Assembly (NCBI GenBank): GCA_016946835.1
Contig: JACVTC010000040.1
Location: 1,216,501-1,280,000 of the forward strand
Source of the DNA: Neocallimastix lanati (nom. inval.)
Taxonomy: Eukaryota; Neocallimastigomycota; Neocallimastigomycetes; Neocallimastigales; Neocallimastigaceae
Reading direction: 5' to 3'
DNA: 63,500 nucleotides
The notes beneath the pieces are model-generated. The model was not told where the DNA came from and did not search any database. It worked only from the letters and a program-made list of their open reading frames with translations. Every line of letters starts with the position of its first letter. Position 1 is the first letter of the stretch. A program made the position numbers and the translations under genes. Of the stretch, positions 49,795 to 61,500 are shown in pieces.

Positions 49795-50416
49795 GGTACT
49801 AAAATGACTTTAAGATTATTGGTAATATAATATTATATAAAGTATATAAAATAAATGAATTATTATTATATGGATTTTTAATTTTATTACATATAATTTT
49901 TTTTTTTTTTTTACTTTTAAATAATTAAATAATTATGTAATTATATAATTATGTATTGTATTATATATTACTACGAACTTTTTTATTTAGATTTATTATA
50001 AAATAATTATTTTATTATAATATAAAAATTTTATGATAATCTTATGATATATATTTTATTTTATTTTATTTTATTTTTATATATAAATAGGTAATATTGT
50101 AAGGATTGATGTATCACTGAACTATAGCATTTTGTTTATTATTTGTATAGAATACATTACAAAGATAATTATTTGTAATAAATTTACATTAAAATTTTGT
50201 ATTTAATTAAAATCAAAAAAAAAAAAAAAAGTATTTTATATATCAGATTTAAGATGCATTGAAAACGTAGTTACACAAATCTTATTAAAAATAAGAATAT
50301 TCAATTAATTTCTATAGTTAGAATATATTTCAATTTTGACGGTTCTTATAGTCAATAAAATTCACATTTTATAGAATGTTTTAATCTATTTTTTTTTCTA
50401 TTAATATCATTTCTAA
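49577..50416. other. AT-rich intergenic DNA upstream of the TBC gene
   Basis: No gene seen. The TBC promoter should lie at the left edge. A T run of about 28 nt occurs near 49767-49794. Confidence 0.6.
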
Positions 50417-50492
50417 ATCGACCCCGCGACAACCTTCTGAATTTATTTGGGGGTAATTTTCCTTATAAATGGAAGTGGTGTTCGCTCGCCTG

Positions 50493-50532
<40 letters not shown>
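50417..50532 (+). mobile_element. Small GC-richer segment with 37-nt poly-A tail
   Basis: About 80 bp of clearly GC-richer sequence (tcgaccccgcgacaacc ... gttcgctcgcctgtct) ends directly in 37 A (50496-50532). This resembles a retroposed short RNA in plus orientation. No complete tRNA cloverleaf or target duplication was found, so the nature of the source RNA is open. Confidence 0.4.
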
Positions 50533-50534
<2 letters not shown>

Positions 50535-53064
50535 CTGCTAATTTAAAATATATATAGAAAAGATTTAACATTTAAAAGCATAGTTTTATTAGTTTTATAT
50601 ATTATATAATAATCCTAATCCTTAGAATTATTATTTTTATTATTATTATATAATATATAATATAATTACAAATAATTATAAAAAATATAAAACTCTTCGA
50701 ATAAATAGTTTCATCATTTTTTAATGATTAGTATGAAAAATTATATATAAAATTATATATATTTATAAAGTTTTTCAAAAAAAAATTACACTTGTAATAT
50801 TTATTATTGATTTATAACTTACTTTTTTGGTTTGTAAAATAAATATATTATGTGTTTATCCTTAATAATATTCATTTCAGCTATTCCTAAACTCTTCGAA
50901 TAAATAGTTTCATCATTTTTTAATGATTAGTATGAAAAATTATATATAAAATTATATATATTTATAAAGTTTTTCAAAAAAAAATTACACTTGTAATATT
51001 TATTATTGATTTATAACTTACTTTTTTGGTTTATAAAATAAATATATTATGTGTTTATCCTTAATAATATTCATTTCAGCTATTCCTAAAGTAATAATAA
51101 AGAACTGTCAAATTAAAAAATTAATAATAATAATCTACAATTAGATGATTATATTTTCCTTCATTTAGGTTATTAATAGCATTTTTTTTTATTTTTTACA
51201 TAAATTGTAAAATATATATTCCTTTAAACATTATCAAAAGTAGTGTTTGGGTCAGTAATATTTTAAATTCTTCTTACATGAATAAACTCTGTATCATATT
51301 TATTAGTAATTAACTTTCTACAGGTTATATTTAAATAACATATATGAATAATTTTTATTTATATAATATACTAATTATAAGAATAGGATGTATAATATAT
51401 ACATATAAATATTAACAAATAGATATTTTTATTAAATTAGGAATTAATATGTTTCAATATTTCATTTGAGATTCAAAATATAGCTATTTAATATTATAAA
51501 AAAATAAAATATGTAATTAATTGAAAAATATATAATATTTATAGTAGATTTAAAGGTTTATATAATAATATTTATTACATCCATGTAATGTTTTCTTATT
51601 TAAATAATATTTCTTAAAGTAACATATATTATGGTGATTAAACAATATGAAAATAATAAAAAGTTTTTCTATATCTATGAAATATTTATATATGTTATTA
51701 TTTTGAAATAATTCGGAAAAATCAATTATTTTTGAGTAAAAATAATAACTTTATATATATTATAGATTTTGTAAATATTTATAAAAAAATATTAAAGATT
51801 ATATATTATATATGTAATAAATATATAAATATTTATATATAATTATTAGATATATGATAATATATATATATTTATATTTTTCCAGAATCATTCCTTTTGT
51901 ATTATTTACTAATACAATAAATATAAATTTTAATAATTAATAAAATTAAATATAAAAATGAATTTTTAAATATAATCAATTAAAAAAATATCTACATCCG
52001 AAGCATAACTGAATTTATTCTTCAATTAAGTCATCTATAATTTTTAATTAAAAAATTTAATGTAGTAGTTAACAATATTATTTGTGTTATAATTACAAAG
52101 TAATAATCGTACAATCCCTTTACCTACAAATTTATTAATATTTAAATTTTTAGGTATAAAATATTTGATTAATAATTATATAAAATATTTGGTTTTAATT
52201 TTAATTATTATAATATGTAATTTTTCTTTTGATAATTTTAGAAATATATGAATTAAATTCTGTTACTTGTTACATAAAATTGTTTTATTAGGATCAGTGG
52301 CTATTTTTGTATATTAATATTATTATTAATAACATATTTAACTATTATCATAATAATAATAAATAATAATAGTATAATAATTATAATAATAACAGAAATA
52401 TAATAGAAATATTAAAATTAATTTCTTTTTTATATTAAATTATATTAAATTAAATTAATTAAATATTTCTCATATAAATTAATAATTAAAATTTAATTAT
52501 ACACATTATATATATAATAATTTGACAATATTAAAGATATATTTGTTATTCATGCTTTTTAACAATAATATATATGAGAGGAACAAATATAACTAACTCT
52601 TTTGCTAAGATTTAAAGAAAAAGAAATATTTTTTTTTTATTTTATTTAAAGTATTTCTTTTTTTATTCAATAAAAAATATTTATATTTTAGTTAATTCCT
52701 TGTAAAAATTTATATAATAAATTTAATTTTATCATTTGATTTAAATTTATTATAATTTATGCATTGACTGTCTCCAAAATAAATTCTTTTATATTAATAA
52801 TATTATTATTTTTATAAAATATAAGAAAACCAAAATTTATTTTTTTTATTTTTTTTTTTTATTTTTTAATAATGTAAATAATGTAAATTATTAATATATA
52901 AATAAAAGAATAATACCAAATAAAATAAGATATTATATTTGTAGATATTTATAAATATATGTAATTCTAAAATTTAAATAATTTAAATAATAATTGTAAA
53001 ATATTAAACATTAAATTTTGAAAACCCAATAGTAATATTACTTAAAAATTACATTAGATATATA

Positions 53065-53099
<35 letters not shown>

Positions 53100-53149
53100 A
53101 AAAAAAAAGAAGTAATAAAATAAATTAATAAATAATAATTATTTTTAAG
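50533..53149. other. AT-rich intergenic DNA
   Basis: No gene seen apart from the 199-bp tandem duplication near the left end. A poly-A tract (about 53069-53109) sits just upstream of the ankyrin gene and may be part of its promoter or leader. Confidence 0.65.
50690..51087. repeat. Tandem duplication, 199-bp unit, two copies
   Basis: Copy 1 spans 50690-50888 and copy 2 50889-51087. They differ at one position (gtttgtaaaa versus gtttataaaa). Each begins aaactcttcg and ends cagctattcct. There is no coding content. It looks recent. Confidence 0.95.
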
Positions 53150-55009
53150 ATGTTAACCACAAGGCAAAATCTAGATTTTGAAAATAATATTATAAGTGAG
53201 GAAGAACGTAAATTAATCAGTAATTTAAAGTTATATTTAAATGAAAAAAATATTTCGTTTGAAAATTATTTAGATATGAGTAATAATACAAATGCGTTAT
53301 ATTCAGCCATTGAGGAATTTCGAAATGATATATCAGAATATTTAATTGAACAAGTGGAAAATGTTCATGAAGAAACCAAAAATGGTGAAACAATATTATT
53401 TTCAGCAATTGAGAATAATAATTTCTATATAGCCGATATTTTAATAAATAAAAAAAAAGCAGATATTAATTATGTAAATCAAAAACAAGAAAATATATTA
53501 ATATATCTTATAAAGAAAAAAAGTTTAAATTCTAAATCATTATCATATATTCTTCAATATAAAATAAATTTAAATTTCCAAGATGGATATGGTAAAACAT
53601 GTTTTATTTATTTTATTGACCAAAAACATCCGGAATTTGTAAAGCAAATAATTGAAAGTTTTATTTTCGATAATAATTTTATTATAGAAGGCTTAGTTTC
53701 ATGGAAAAATAAGACAAAAATTTCTAAAGATTCTATTGAAAATGAATTAAAAAAAATTAATTTTGGTTTAAAGGATAGGTCTGGCGATTCTGCCTTATTT
53801 TATGCTATTAGAAAGAATGACTTTCCTTCATTTAAATTTATTGTGGACCATTACAATGGCTTCAATCCTAATGAAAGAAGTAATTCAGGCTTTTATTTAC
53901 TACATGTAGCTACTCGTTATGCTCAAGAAGAAGTGGTTAATTTTTTAATAGAACATAAAGCTAATGTTAATGTCTATGATAAATTTGGAAGAACACCATT
54001 TTTCTATGCTTGTCAATATCATCAAGAAAGAATAGTTAAAGAATTATTATCTACAAATAAAATAAGAATAGAAAGTTATAAGAGAGATACCAATGTATTA
54101 TCCTTTCTAATATATCTTTGTCAATGTGGTAATGTATCATTATTTGACTTTTTTATAAGTAAAGGTTTTAGTATTTATTTTAAGGATTTTAAAGGAAGTT
54201 CCCCACTTATAATAGCTGTCGAGTATCATCAAATTAATATGATAACCTATTTGTTAGATAAACACATTAATGTTAATGAACGAAATAATGAAGGAAAATC
54301 TGCAATTATGTATGCAATGACGGATCGAAGATTAAATGGAAATATGAGTAGTGACTCAAAATATTATGAAGAATATAAAAAAATAATGGAGTTACTTTTA
54401 AATCATGGCGCAAATGCTAATGATAAGAATAGAAGTGGCGTTTCACTTCTTATGATTGCTTGTAATAATAATCAAAAAGATATTGCTGAGATGCTAATAA
54501 ATCATGGTGCTAATATTCATGATACAGATTCCTTCAATGCAACTTCATTAATATTTGCTTGCCGATATAATAATGTAGATATTATTGACTTATTAGTGTC
54601 GAAAGGTGCTAATGTTAACCATCAGGATGAAAATGGATGCTCTCCATTAATTCATGCAATTAGAGAACACAATATTAATATTGTTAAATATCTTATACAG
54701 CATGGTGCTGATGTTAATATAAGAGATCGTTCAAGTGAAACACCATTGATTTATGCTTGTAATACAAAATTTATAGATTGTATTAGACTTTTATTGGATA
54801 ATGGTGCTGATATTAATGCACAAAATTATAGAGGGGAGTCTTGTTTAATTCAATCTATTTCTTTTGGTTACGAAAATGTTGTTAATACTCTTTTAGAATA
54901 TAATGCCGATGTCTATATTGTGGATAATAATAAAAAGACAGCATTTAATTATGCTAATGAAAGAAAACTTTCTACCATAGAAAAACTTTTAATAGAAAAA
55001 CGTCATTAA
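53150..55009 (+). CDS. Ankyrin-repeat protein, 619 residues, intronless
   Basis: After an N-terminal helical region (about 1-75) the protein is built of about 13-14 ankyrin repeats running to the C-terminus. The clearest are in the second half: AEMLINHGANIHDTDSFNAT, DLLVSKGANVNHQDENGCSP, KYLIQHGADVNIRDRSSETP, RLLLDNGADINAQNYRGES. Earlier repeats are more diverged, with an unusual insertion near residues 165-200 between repeats. No signal peptide, membrane segment, kinase or F-box was seen. Such proteins act as binding scaffolds, and no partner is suggested by the context. Large intronless ankyrin families expand in some lineages by duplication. The start is the Met at 53150, after a long A-rich leader. 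Confidence 0.92.
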   Translation: MLTTRQNLDFENNIISEEERKLISNLKLYLNEKNISFENYLDMSNNTNALYSAIEEFRNDISEYLIEQVENVHEETKNGETILFSAIENNNFYIADILINKKKADINYVNQKQENILIYLIKKKSLNSKSLSYILQYKINLNFQDGYGKTCFIYFIDQKHPEFVKQIIESFIFDNNFIIEGLVSWKNKTKISKDSIENELKKINFGLKDRSGDSALFYAIRKNDFPSFKFIVDHYNGFNPNERSNSGFYLLHVATRYAQEEVVNFLIEHKANVNVYDKFGRTPFFYACQYHQERIVKELLSTNKIRIESYKRDTNVLSFLIYLCQCGNVSLFDFFISKGFSIYFKDFKGSSPLIIAVEYHQINMITYLLDKHINVNERNNEGKSAIMYAMTDRRLNGNMSSDSKYYEEYKKIMELLLNHGANANDKNRSGVSLLMIACNNNQKDIAEMLINHGANIHDTDSFNATSLIFACRYNNVDIIDLLVSKGANVNHQDENGCSPLIHAIREHNINIVKYLIQHGADVNIRDRSSETPLIYACNTKFIDCIRLLLDNGADINAQNYRGESCLIQSISFGYENVVNTLLEYNADVYIVDNNKKTAFNYANERKLSTIEKLLIEKRH

Positions 55010-55716
55010 AATTTCAAAATATTTAAGAATATTAATAAATAAAATTATTAATATATAACTATATATATATATTATTTAATTGTAATATAAAATAATTAGA
55101 TTTAATAAAAAAAAAATTTTTTTTTTTTTTTTTCAAATGTCATAATAATAATAATAATATATATATATATATATTTTTTTTTTTAATATAAATAATATAA
55201 TAATGTATGATTAAATACCTTTTTAAATAATTAATTATTTTTAAATGGTTAAATGTAAATAAAATATTATTAATACTTTTAAATTATTGTTTTTATAATA
55301 ATGGTATAATTAATTAAAAAGGTCTTCAATCTTTTTAAGTGTTATTAAGAATTTAAATTAATATAAATAAAAAATGAAAGTTTATAATATGATTAAGTAT
55401 CAAATTTTAGGTTCAACTTGCTACTGAAATGATAAAATTAATATGATATTAAAATAAATATTTAATATTAATGTATTATAATATGTATAAAAACTTTTAA
55501 TTTAAATATATTTATACATGTATTAATTATTAATTATTTATTATAAATATGAACTTTTATTTATTATTTATTGATAATCAATAAATAATCAATAATAATA
55601 ATAATCAATGATCAATAATCAATAATTGAATAATAATATAACAATAATTATATAAATACTTCAATAATAAATAAATAAATAAATAAATAAATAGTTTATT
55701 GATAATAAATAAAAAG
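55010..55716. other. AT-rich intergenic DNA
   Basis: Ankyrin gene 3' flank. No gene seen. The last 130 bp are short imperfect aataat/aaat repeats leading into the satellite. Confidence 0.6.
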
Positions 55717-56467
55717 TAATAAATAATAAATAATAAATAATAAATAATAAATAATAAATAATAAATAATAAATAATAAATAATAAATAATAAGTAATAAA
55801 TAATAAATAAATAAGTAATAAATAATAAATAATAAATAATAAATAATAAATAATAAATAATAAATAATAAATAATAAATAATAAATAATAAATAATAAAT
55901 AATAAATAATAAATAATAAATAATAAATAATAAATAATAAATAATAAATAATAAATAATAAATAATAAATAATAAATAATAAATAATAAATAATAAATAA
56001 TAAATAATAAATAATAAATAATAAATAATAAATAATAAATAATAAATAATAAATAATAAATAATAAATAATAAATAATAAATAATAAATAATAAATAATA
56101 AATAATAAATAATAAATAATAAATAATAAATAATAAATAATAAATAATAAATAATAAATAATAAATAATAAATAATAAATAATAAATAATAAATAATAAA
56201 TAATAAATAATAAATAATAAATAATAAATAATAAATAATAAATAATAAATAATAAATAATAAATAATAAATAATAAATAATAAATAATAAATAATAAATA
56301 ATAAATAATAATAATAAATAATAAATAATAAATAATAAATAATAAATAATAAATAATAAATAATAAATAATAAATAATAAATAATAAATAATAAATAATA
56401 AATAATAATAATAAATAATAAATAATAAATAATAAATAATAAATAATAAATAATAAATAATAAATAA
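55717..56467. repeat. (AATAAAT)n heptanucleotide satellite, about 107 copies
   Basis: About 750 bp of almost perfect 7-bp units, with a few aataagt variants near the left end and two short AAT interruptions near 56310 and 56405. Because 7 is not a multiple of 3 and the minus strand of the unit lacks stops, it creates a 306-codon IIYYLLF-repeat frame that is not a gene. Confidence 0.97.
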
Positions 56468-56525
56468 TTATTAGTAAATAAATATTAATAATAATAGTAA
56501 TACAATTATTATTTACGATAAACAA

Positions 56526-58511
56526 TGAATAATGAATAAATTAGAATTATTATTCAAAATCGTTAATTAGTTTTTACTACAAAAGAATTGATGAAATATA
56601 CTTCATTTGCTAAATATACGTAATATATTATATAATGGTTATAAAAGATAAGAATGTGCAAGTTGCTATTTAAGTTTAAGTTTATTTAAGGGGGAAATTT
56701 ATTTTAAGCAATAAAAAAAAAATATTTTATATTAATGTATCCAAAATTTTAATAAAAATTTAACCAATAAATTTCATAAAATTATAATTTTTCCATTAAA
56801 ATTATGTTAAATATAGATTTTTTTTTTTTAGTTTAATAAATTTTAATATAAATATTGTTAATATTTTTATTTATACTTTGTTTCTTTATTATTATTTAAA
56901 AAATCTATATTATTATTTTAATTCAATAATATATAAATTCTATATTATGTTAATACATTATATAATATACAAATTCAATATTCTATTTATTATATATTAT
57001 TATTATTATATAATATATAATAGTATAAAATTATTTTTATGATTATTGATAGTTATTTTCAATATGCAAATAAGGATCTTTCGGAATACTAAAAACTTCT
57101 TGAAATGTGAGGAGTTCTTTTCCAATCAATTCTAAAATTATAGTTAATATTATTATCAATTAAAAAATATTATATATTTTGATTTAATAAAATCAACTGA
57201 GAATACATATGAATTATATATATTAAAAATTTTTTAATGTTATTGCTAATATAAAATTTATTTTACTACTAAATAAAAATGATTTATATAGTATATAATT
57301 AAAAATTTAACTATTTATTATATTTAAAAAAAATGTATTACAATAAAAATTAAAATTTCTTATACATATCTTTATATAATCAATAATTTTTATTAATGAT
57401 TGTGGCTATTTTATAAAATTAAATTTTCATGTTATTTAATATTAGTATAAATTATTAAATCTATAATTATTGTGGAAATTATTTAAATTATACATTATAA
57501 GATGTTTTTTTTTTTTTTTTTTTTTATTGTTGATCATTATTATTAGGAATTTGTATTTTGTGAAATTATTATAATATATATAAAATAATAATTTTAATTA
57601 AATATTATATAAATTATACTTATTTAATAGTAAATAAATCTCATAATCTCATCCATATGTACAAATTACACAAAAAATATTAAAATCAATATTACACCAA
57701 GTCTAATATGTAATAAATGAAAATGATATAATAATAATTAATAAAAAGAATAATAATTAATAATTAAATATAATTTAATAATTAAAAAAAAAAAAAAAAT
57801 TATATATATATATATATAAATTTTAATATTATAAATTTTATTAAATATATGATTTTTATAATTTTAATTTTAATTAAATCAATAAATAAAGAATTAAAGA
57901 ATTACTTTAAAAAAAATTTATTTTTAACTATAGAGTAAAAATAAAATATCAAAATTACAAATTGAAAATTAGATAAATAATATATTATGAATTGAATTAA
58001 GAAAAGATAAAAAAAGAATTAACAAAATTAGAAAAAAAAATTAATTACATATAATATTGTTATATATAAAATATTGTGCTAAGTAGAAGAAAATAAAAGA
58101 ACAAAAAAAAAAGTTATAATATTTATATATATTAAATATTATTATAAGTAGATATTTAAAAATAATTAAAAAAAATAAAATCAAAAAAGAAAAAAAAAAC
58201 AATTAAATTTTTTTAAAAATAAAAAAAAAAAAAATAAAATTTAAAAAAAAAATATATATATATATATATTCATTAATAAAATAAATTTTAAAATTTTAAA
58301 AATATTGACTAAATTACAAATATATTTAAAACAATTATCATATAATCCAGTGAATCATTATCAATATAAATTATTAATTGAAATTGAAATTAAATTTAGA
58401 ATTAATTTTAATATTTAAATTTATTAAAAGTTAAATTTAATTATTGAAGTAAATTTATCATAAACGATATAATTATGTACATTAGTTTAATCAATAAAAA
58501 CAGAAAAAGAA
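56526..58511. other. AT-rich intergenic DNA upstream of the exporter
   Basis: No complete gene. It includes the orphan terminal exon at 57043-57131. The right part becomes A-rich up to the exporter start. No promoter element was recognised. Confidence 0.6.
57043..57131 (-). pseudogene. Orphan terminal exon-like fragment
   Basis: On the minus strand, tataattttag is followed by an 89-nt open stretch encoding LIGKELLTFQEVFSIPKDPYL and a few more residues before a TAA. Its base composition is clearly GC-richer and protein-like compared with the flanks. No upstream exon with a matching donor could be found between it and the exporter gene. The source gene was not recognised; the LIGKELLTFQEV string faintly recalls the extreme C-terminus of FtsH-type proteases, too weak to name. 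Confidence 0.4.
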
Positions 58512-61500
58512 ATGTTTAATAAAAGATTATTGGTAGAATTTAAAGAAACAAGAAGCTATATTGCAAGAATAGTTGCATTGCAATGGTTAATGCTTATTGT
58601 TAATACTATTTTCATTTATTCAACATCAAAGTTTGTAGGTGTAATTTTTGAAAATAAAATTACAAATCTAAAAATATATCACTATGTCATTGTTGCTGTT
58701 ATAGCAATTTTATTGAGGGTAATTTTTATTAGAATTAGTAGTACTCTTTCAAATTATGTTTCTTCAGGAGTTAAAACTAAAATGAGATCTTTAATATATA
58801 ATAAATTAATATGTATTGGTATGGATTATATGGATTGGTGTCCTAGTTCAGAAATTGTACAACTTTCAACCGAAGGAGTTGAACAATTAGATATTTATTT
58901 TGGAAAATATATTCCACAATTCTTTTATGCTTTAATTGCACCATTAACTCTTTTCGTTATTGTTAGTTTTATTTATTTTCCTGCTGCTATTATTCTTTTA
59001 ATATGTGTTCCATTAATTCCAATAGCTATTATTATTGTTCAGAAATTTGCAAAAAAATTATTAGATAAATATTGGGGTATATTCACTGATTTAGGAGATA
59101 CCTTCCTAGAAAATTTACAAGGACTAACCACAATGAAGATTTATAATTCTGATGGATTTTATGCTAAAAAAATGCATAAAGATTCTGAGAATTTTAGAAA
59201 AATTACTATGCGTGTTCTTATAATGCAACTTAATTCTATTAGTATAATGGATATTGTTGCCTATGGTGGTTCTGCTATTGGTATGTTAATTAGTGTTATT
59301 GCTTTACTTAAAGGAAAAATCATTGTATCACAATGCTTCTTTATTATTATGATTTCTTCAGAATTTTTCCTTCCAATGCGTCTCTTAGGTTCGTACTTCC
59401 ATATTGCTATGAATGGTAATTCAGCTGCTGATCGTATTTTCAAGATCCTTGATATCCCATTTAAATCTAATGGTAAAAATATTGAAATTATTCCTGAAAA
59501 AGGGGATACTGCTATTGAGTTTAAGGATGTTTCCTTCACTTACAAGGAAGATGAAAAACAGGTTCTTTCCCATATTAACCTTACCATTCCATCCCATAAA
59601 ATTGTTGGGATAGTTGGTGAATCCGGTTGTGGTAAGAGTACTGTTACTTCTTTAATAATGGGTGAACATAATACCTATCAAGGAGAGATCTATATTCAGG
59701 GAATAGATCGAAAAGATATTTCAGAAGGTGCTTGCATGAAGCATATCACTAGAATTGTTCATGACAACTTTTTGTTTTCTGGAACTCTCTGGGATAATCT
59801 CTATATGGGTTTCCCAAAAGAAGTTAGAGAAAGTGTTGACATTTCCACCAAAGAAGGTAAAGAAAAATTATCAGAAAAAATGTATCAAGCTTTACGAGAA
59901 GTTAGAATCTATTCCTTTGTTATGGCTTCCGGTGGTCTTTCAATGAAAATTGAACCCAATGCATCTAATCTTTCTGGGGGTCAAAAGCAACGTATTGCTT
60001 TAGCCAGAGCCATTCTTCAAGATAGTGAAATTTATATATTTGATGAGGCTACTTCCAACATTGATGTTGAAAGTGAAAAGAAAATTATGGAAGCTATTTA
60101 TAATTTAGGTGAAAGAAAAACCGTCATTATTATATCCCACCGTTTATCCAATATTGTTAAAGCTGATAAGATTATTATGATGAAAGATGGAAAAATTGTT
60201 CAACAAGGAACTCATGAAGATTTAACATCTCAGTTGAATTCACCTTATCAACTCTTATACCAAAGTCAACAGGAATTAGAAAAATACATCCAAACGGAAA
60301 GCTTTGACTTTCATCAAGATTTGGATGAGGAAGAAGAAGAAGATGATGATGATGAGATGGAAGTTAGAGCCTTATCGGATATCGTTATTAATCCTAAGTC
60401 AAAAACTTCTAATTCGATTATAAAATCTCATACAAGAAAACGTTCTGGCGTTAATGTTATGTTAAAATTAATTCAATTAGTAAAACCGTTAACTAAGTTT
60501 ATGTTAATTGCTATTTTCTTAGGTTGCCTTGGACATATGGCTGCTATTTTCATTACTATTTTAGGAGGCTATGGTATTAAAAATGTCATTGAGGACAAAA
60601 TTTATCATCAGAAGGATACTCATCTCATTCTTGTTCTCACTCTTCTTTGCGTTTTAGCTTTTGCTCGTGGCTTTTTAAGATATGGTGAACAAGCCTGTAA
60701 TCATTATATTGCTTTTAAACTTTTAGCCGATATTCGTGATGAAATTTTTGATGCCTTAAGAAAATTAGCACCCGCCAAATTAGAGGGTAAAGCAAAAGGT
60801 CATTTCATTTCTATGATTATCTCAGATACTGAACTCTTAGAAGTTTTTTATGCCCATACCATTTCTCCAATTCTTATTGCTATTATTACTTCTATTATTA
60901 TGGTATGTTTTATTGGTTGGAATCATTGGATGTTGGCATTAATTGCTCTACTTTGCTATATTGTTGTTGGTATTTTCATTCCGGTTATTAATGGTTATCT
61001 TGGTAGTGATTATGGTTTAAGCTATCGTGAAGGTGTTGCAGACCTCAACACGATCGTACTTGATAATTTAAGAGGGATGCGTGAAATTCTTCAATACCGT
61101 TATCAGAAGGAAAGAGAGGAATGTACTTTCAATGAAAATAATAATCTTCGTTGCTTAGAGAGGAAATTAAAAAAATTGGAGAGTATTCAGACCTCTCTCA
61201 CTAATTCTGTTATTATTATTGGTGGTGTACTGATGACGGTTGCCGTTAGTATTTTAGTTAGGAATGGAGAAATTACTTTTGAAAAAGGACTTCTTAGCAT
61301 CATCGCTATGATGAGCTCCTTTGGTCCAACGGTGGCTATTAGTAGTCTTTCCAATAATCTTAGTCAAACGTTAGCGTGTGGTGAACGTGTTTTAGATTTA
61401 TTAGAGGAATCTCCGTTAGTACCTGATGTTATCAAAGGAAAAGACATGCCCTCCGGTACTATTCATGTTCAGAATGTTACTTTTGCCTATCCAAAGAACA

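Noticed and set aside
50417-50495. tRNA gene
   Set aside because: GC-richer and short, but no acceptor stem pairing or canonical T-arm (gttcga) at the right spacing on either strand.
55605-56525. 306-codon minus-strand frame of IIYYLLF repeats
   Set aside because: It is open only because the AATAAAT satellite lacks stops on that strand. There is no start context, no non-repeat core and no composition bias typical of genes here.
59261-59946. Shadow frames inside the exporter gene (both strands)
   Set aside because: Fully explained by the 1236-codon exporter frame with complete ABC motifs.
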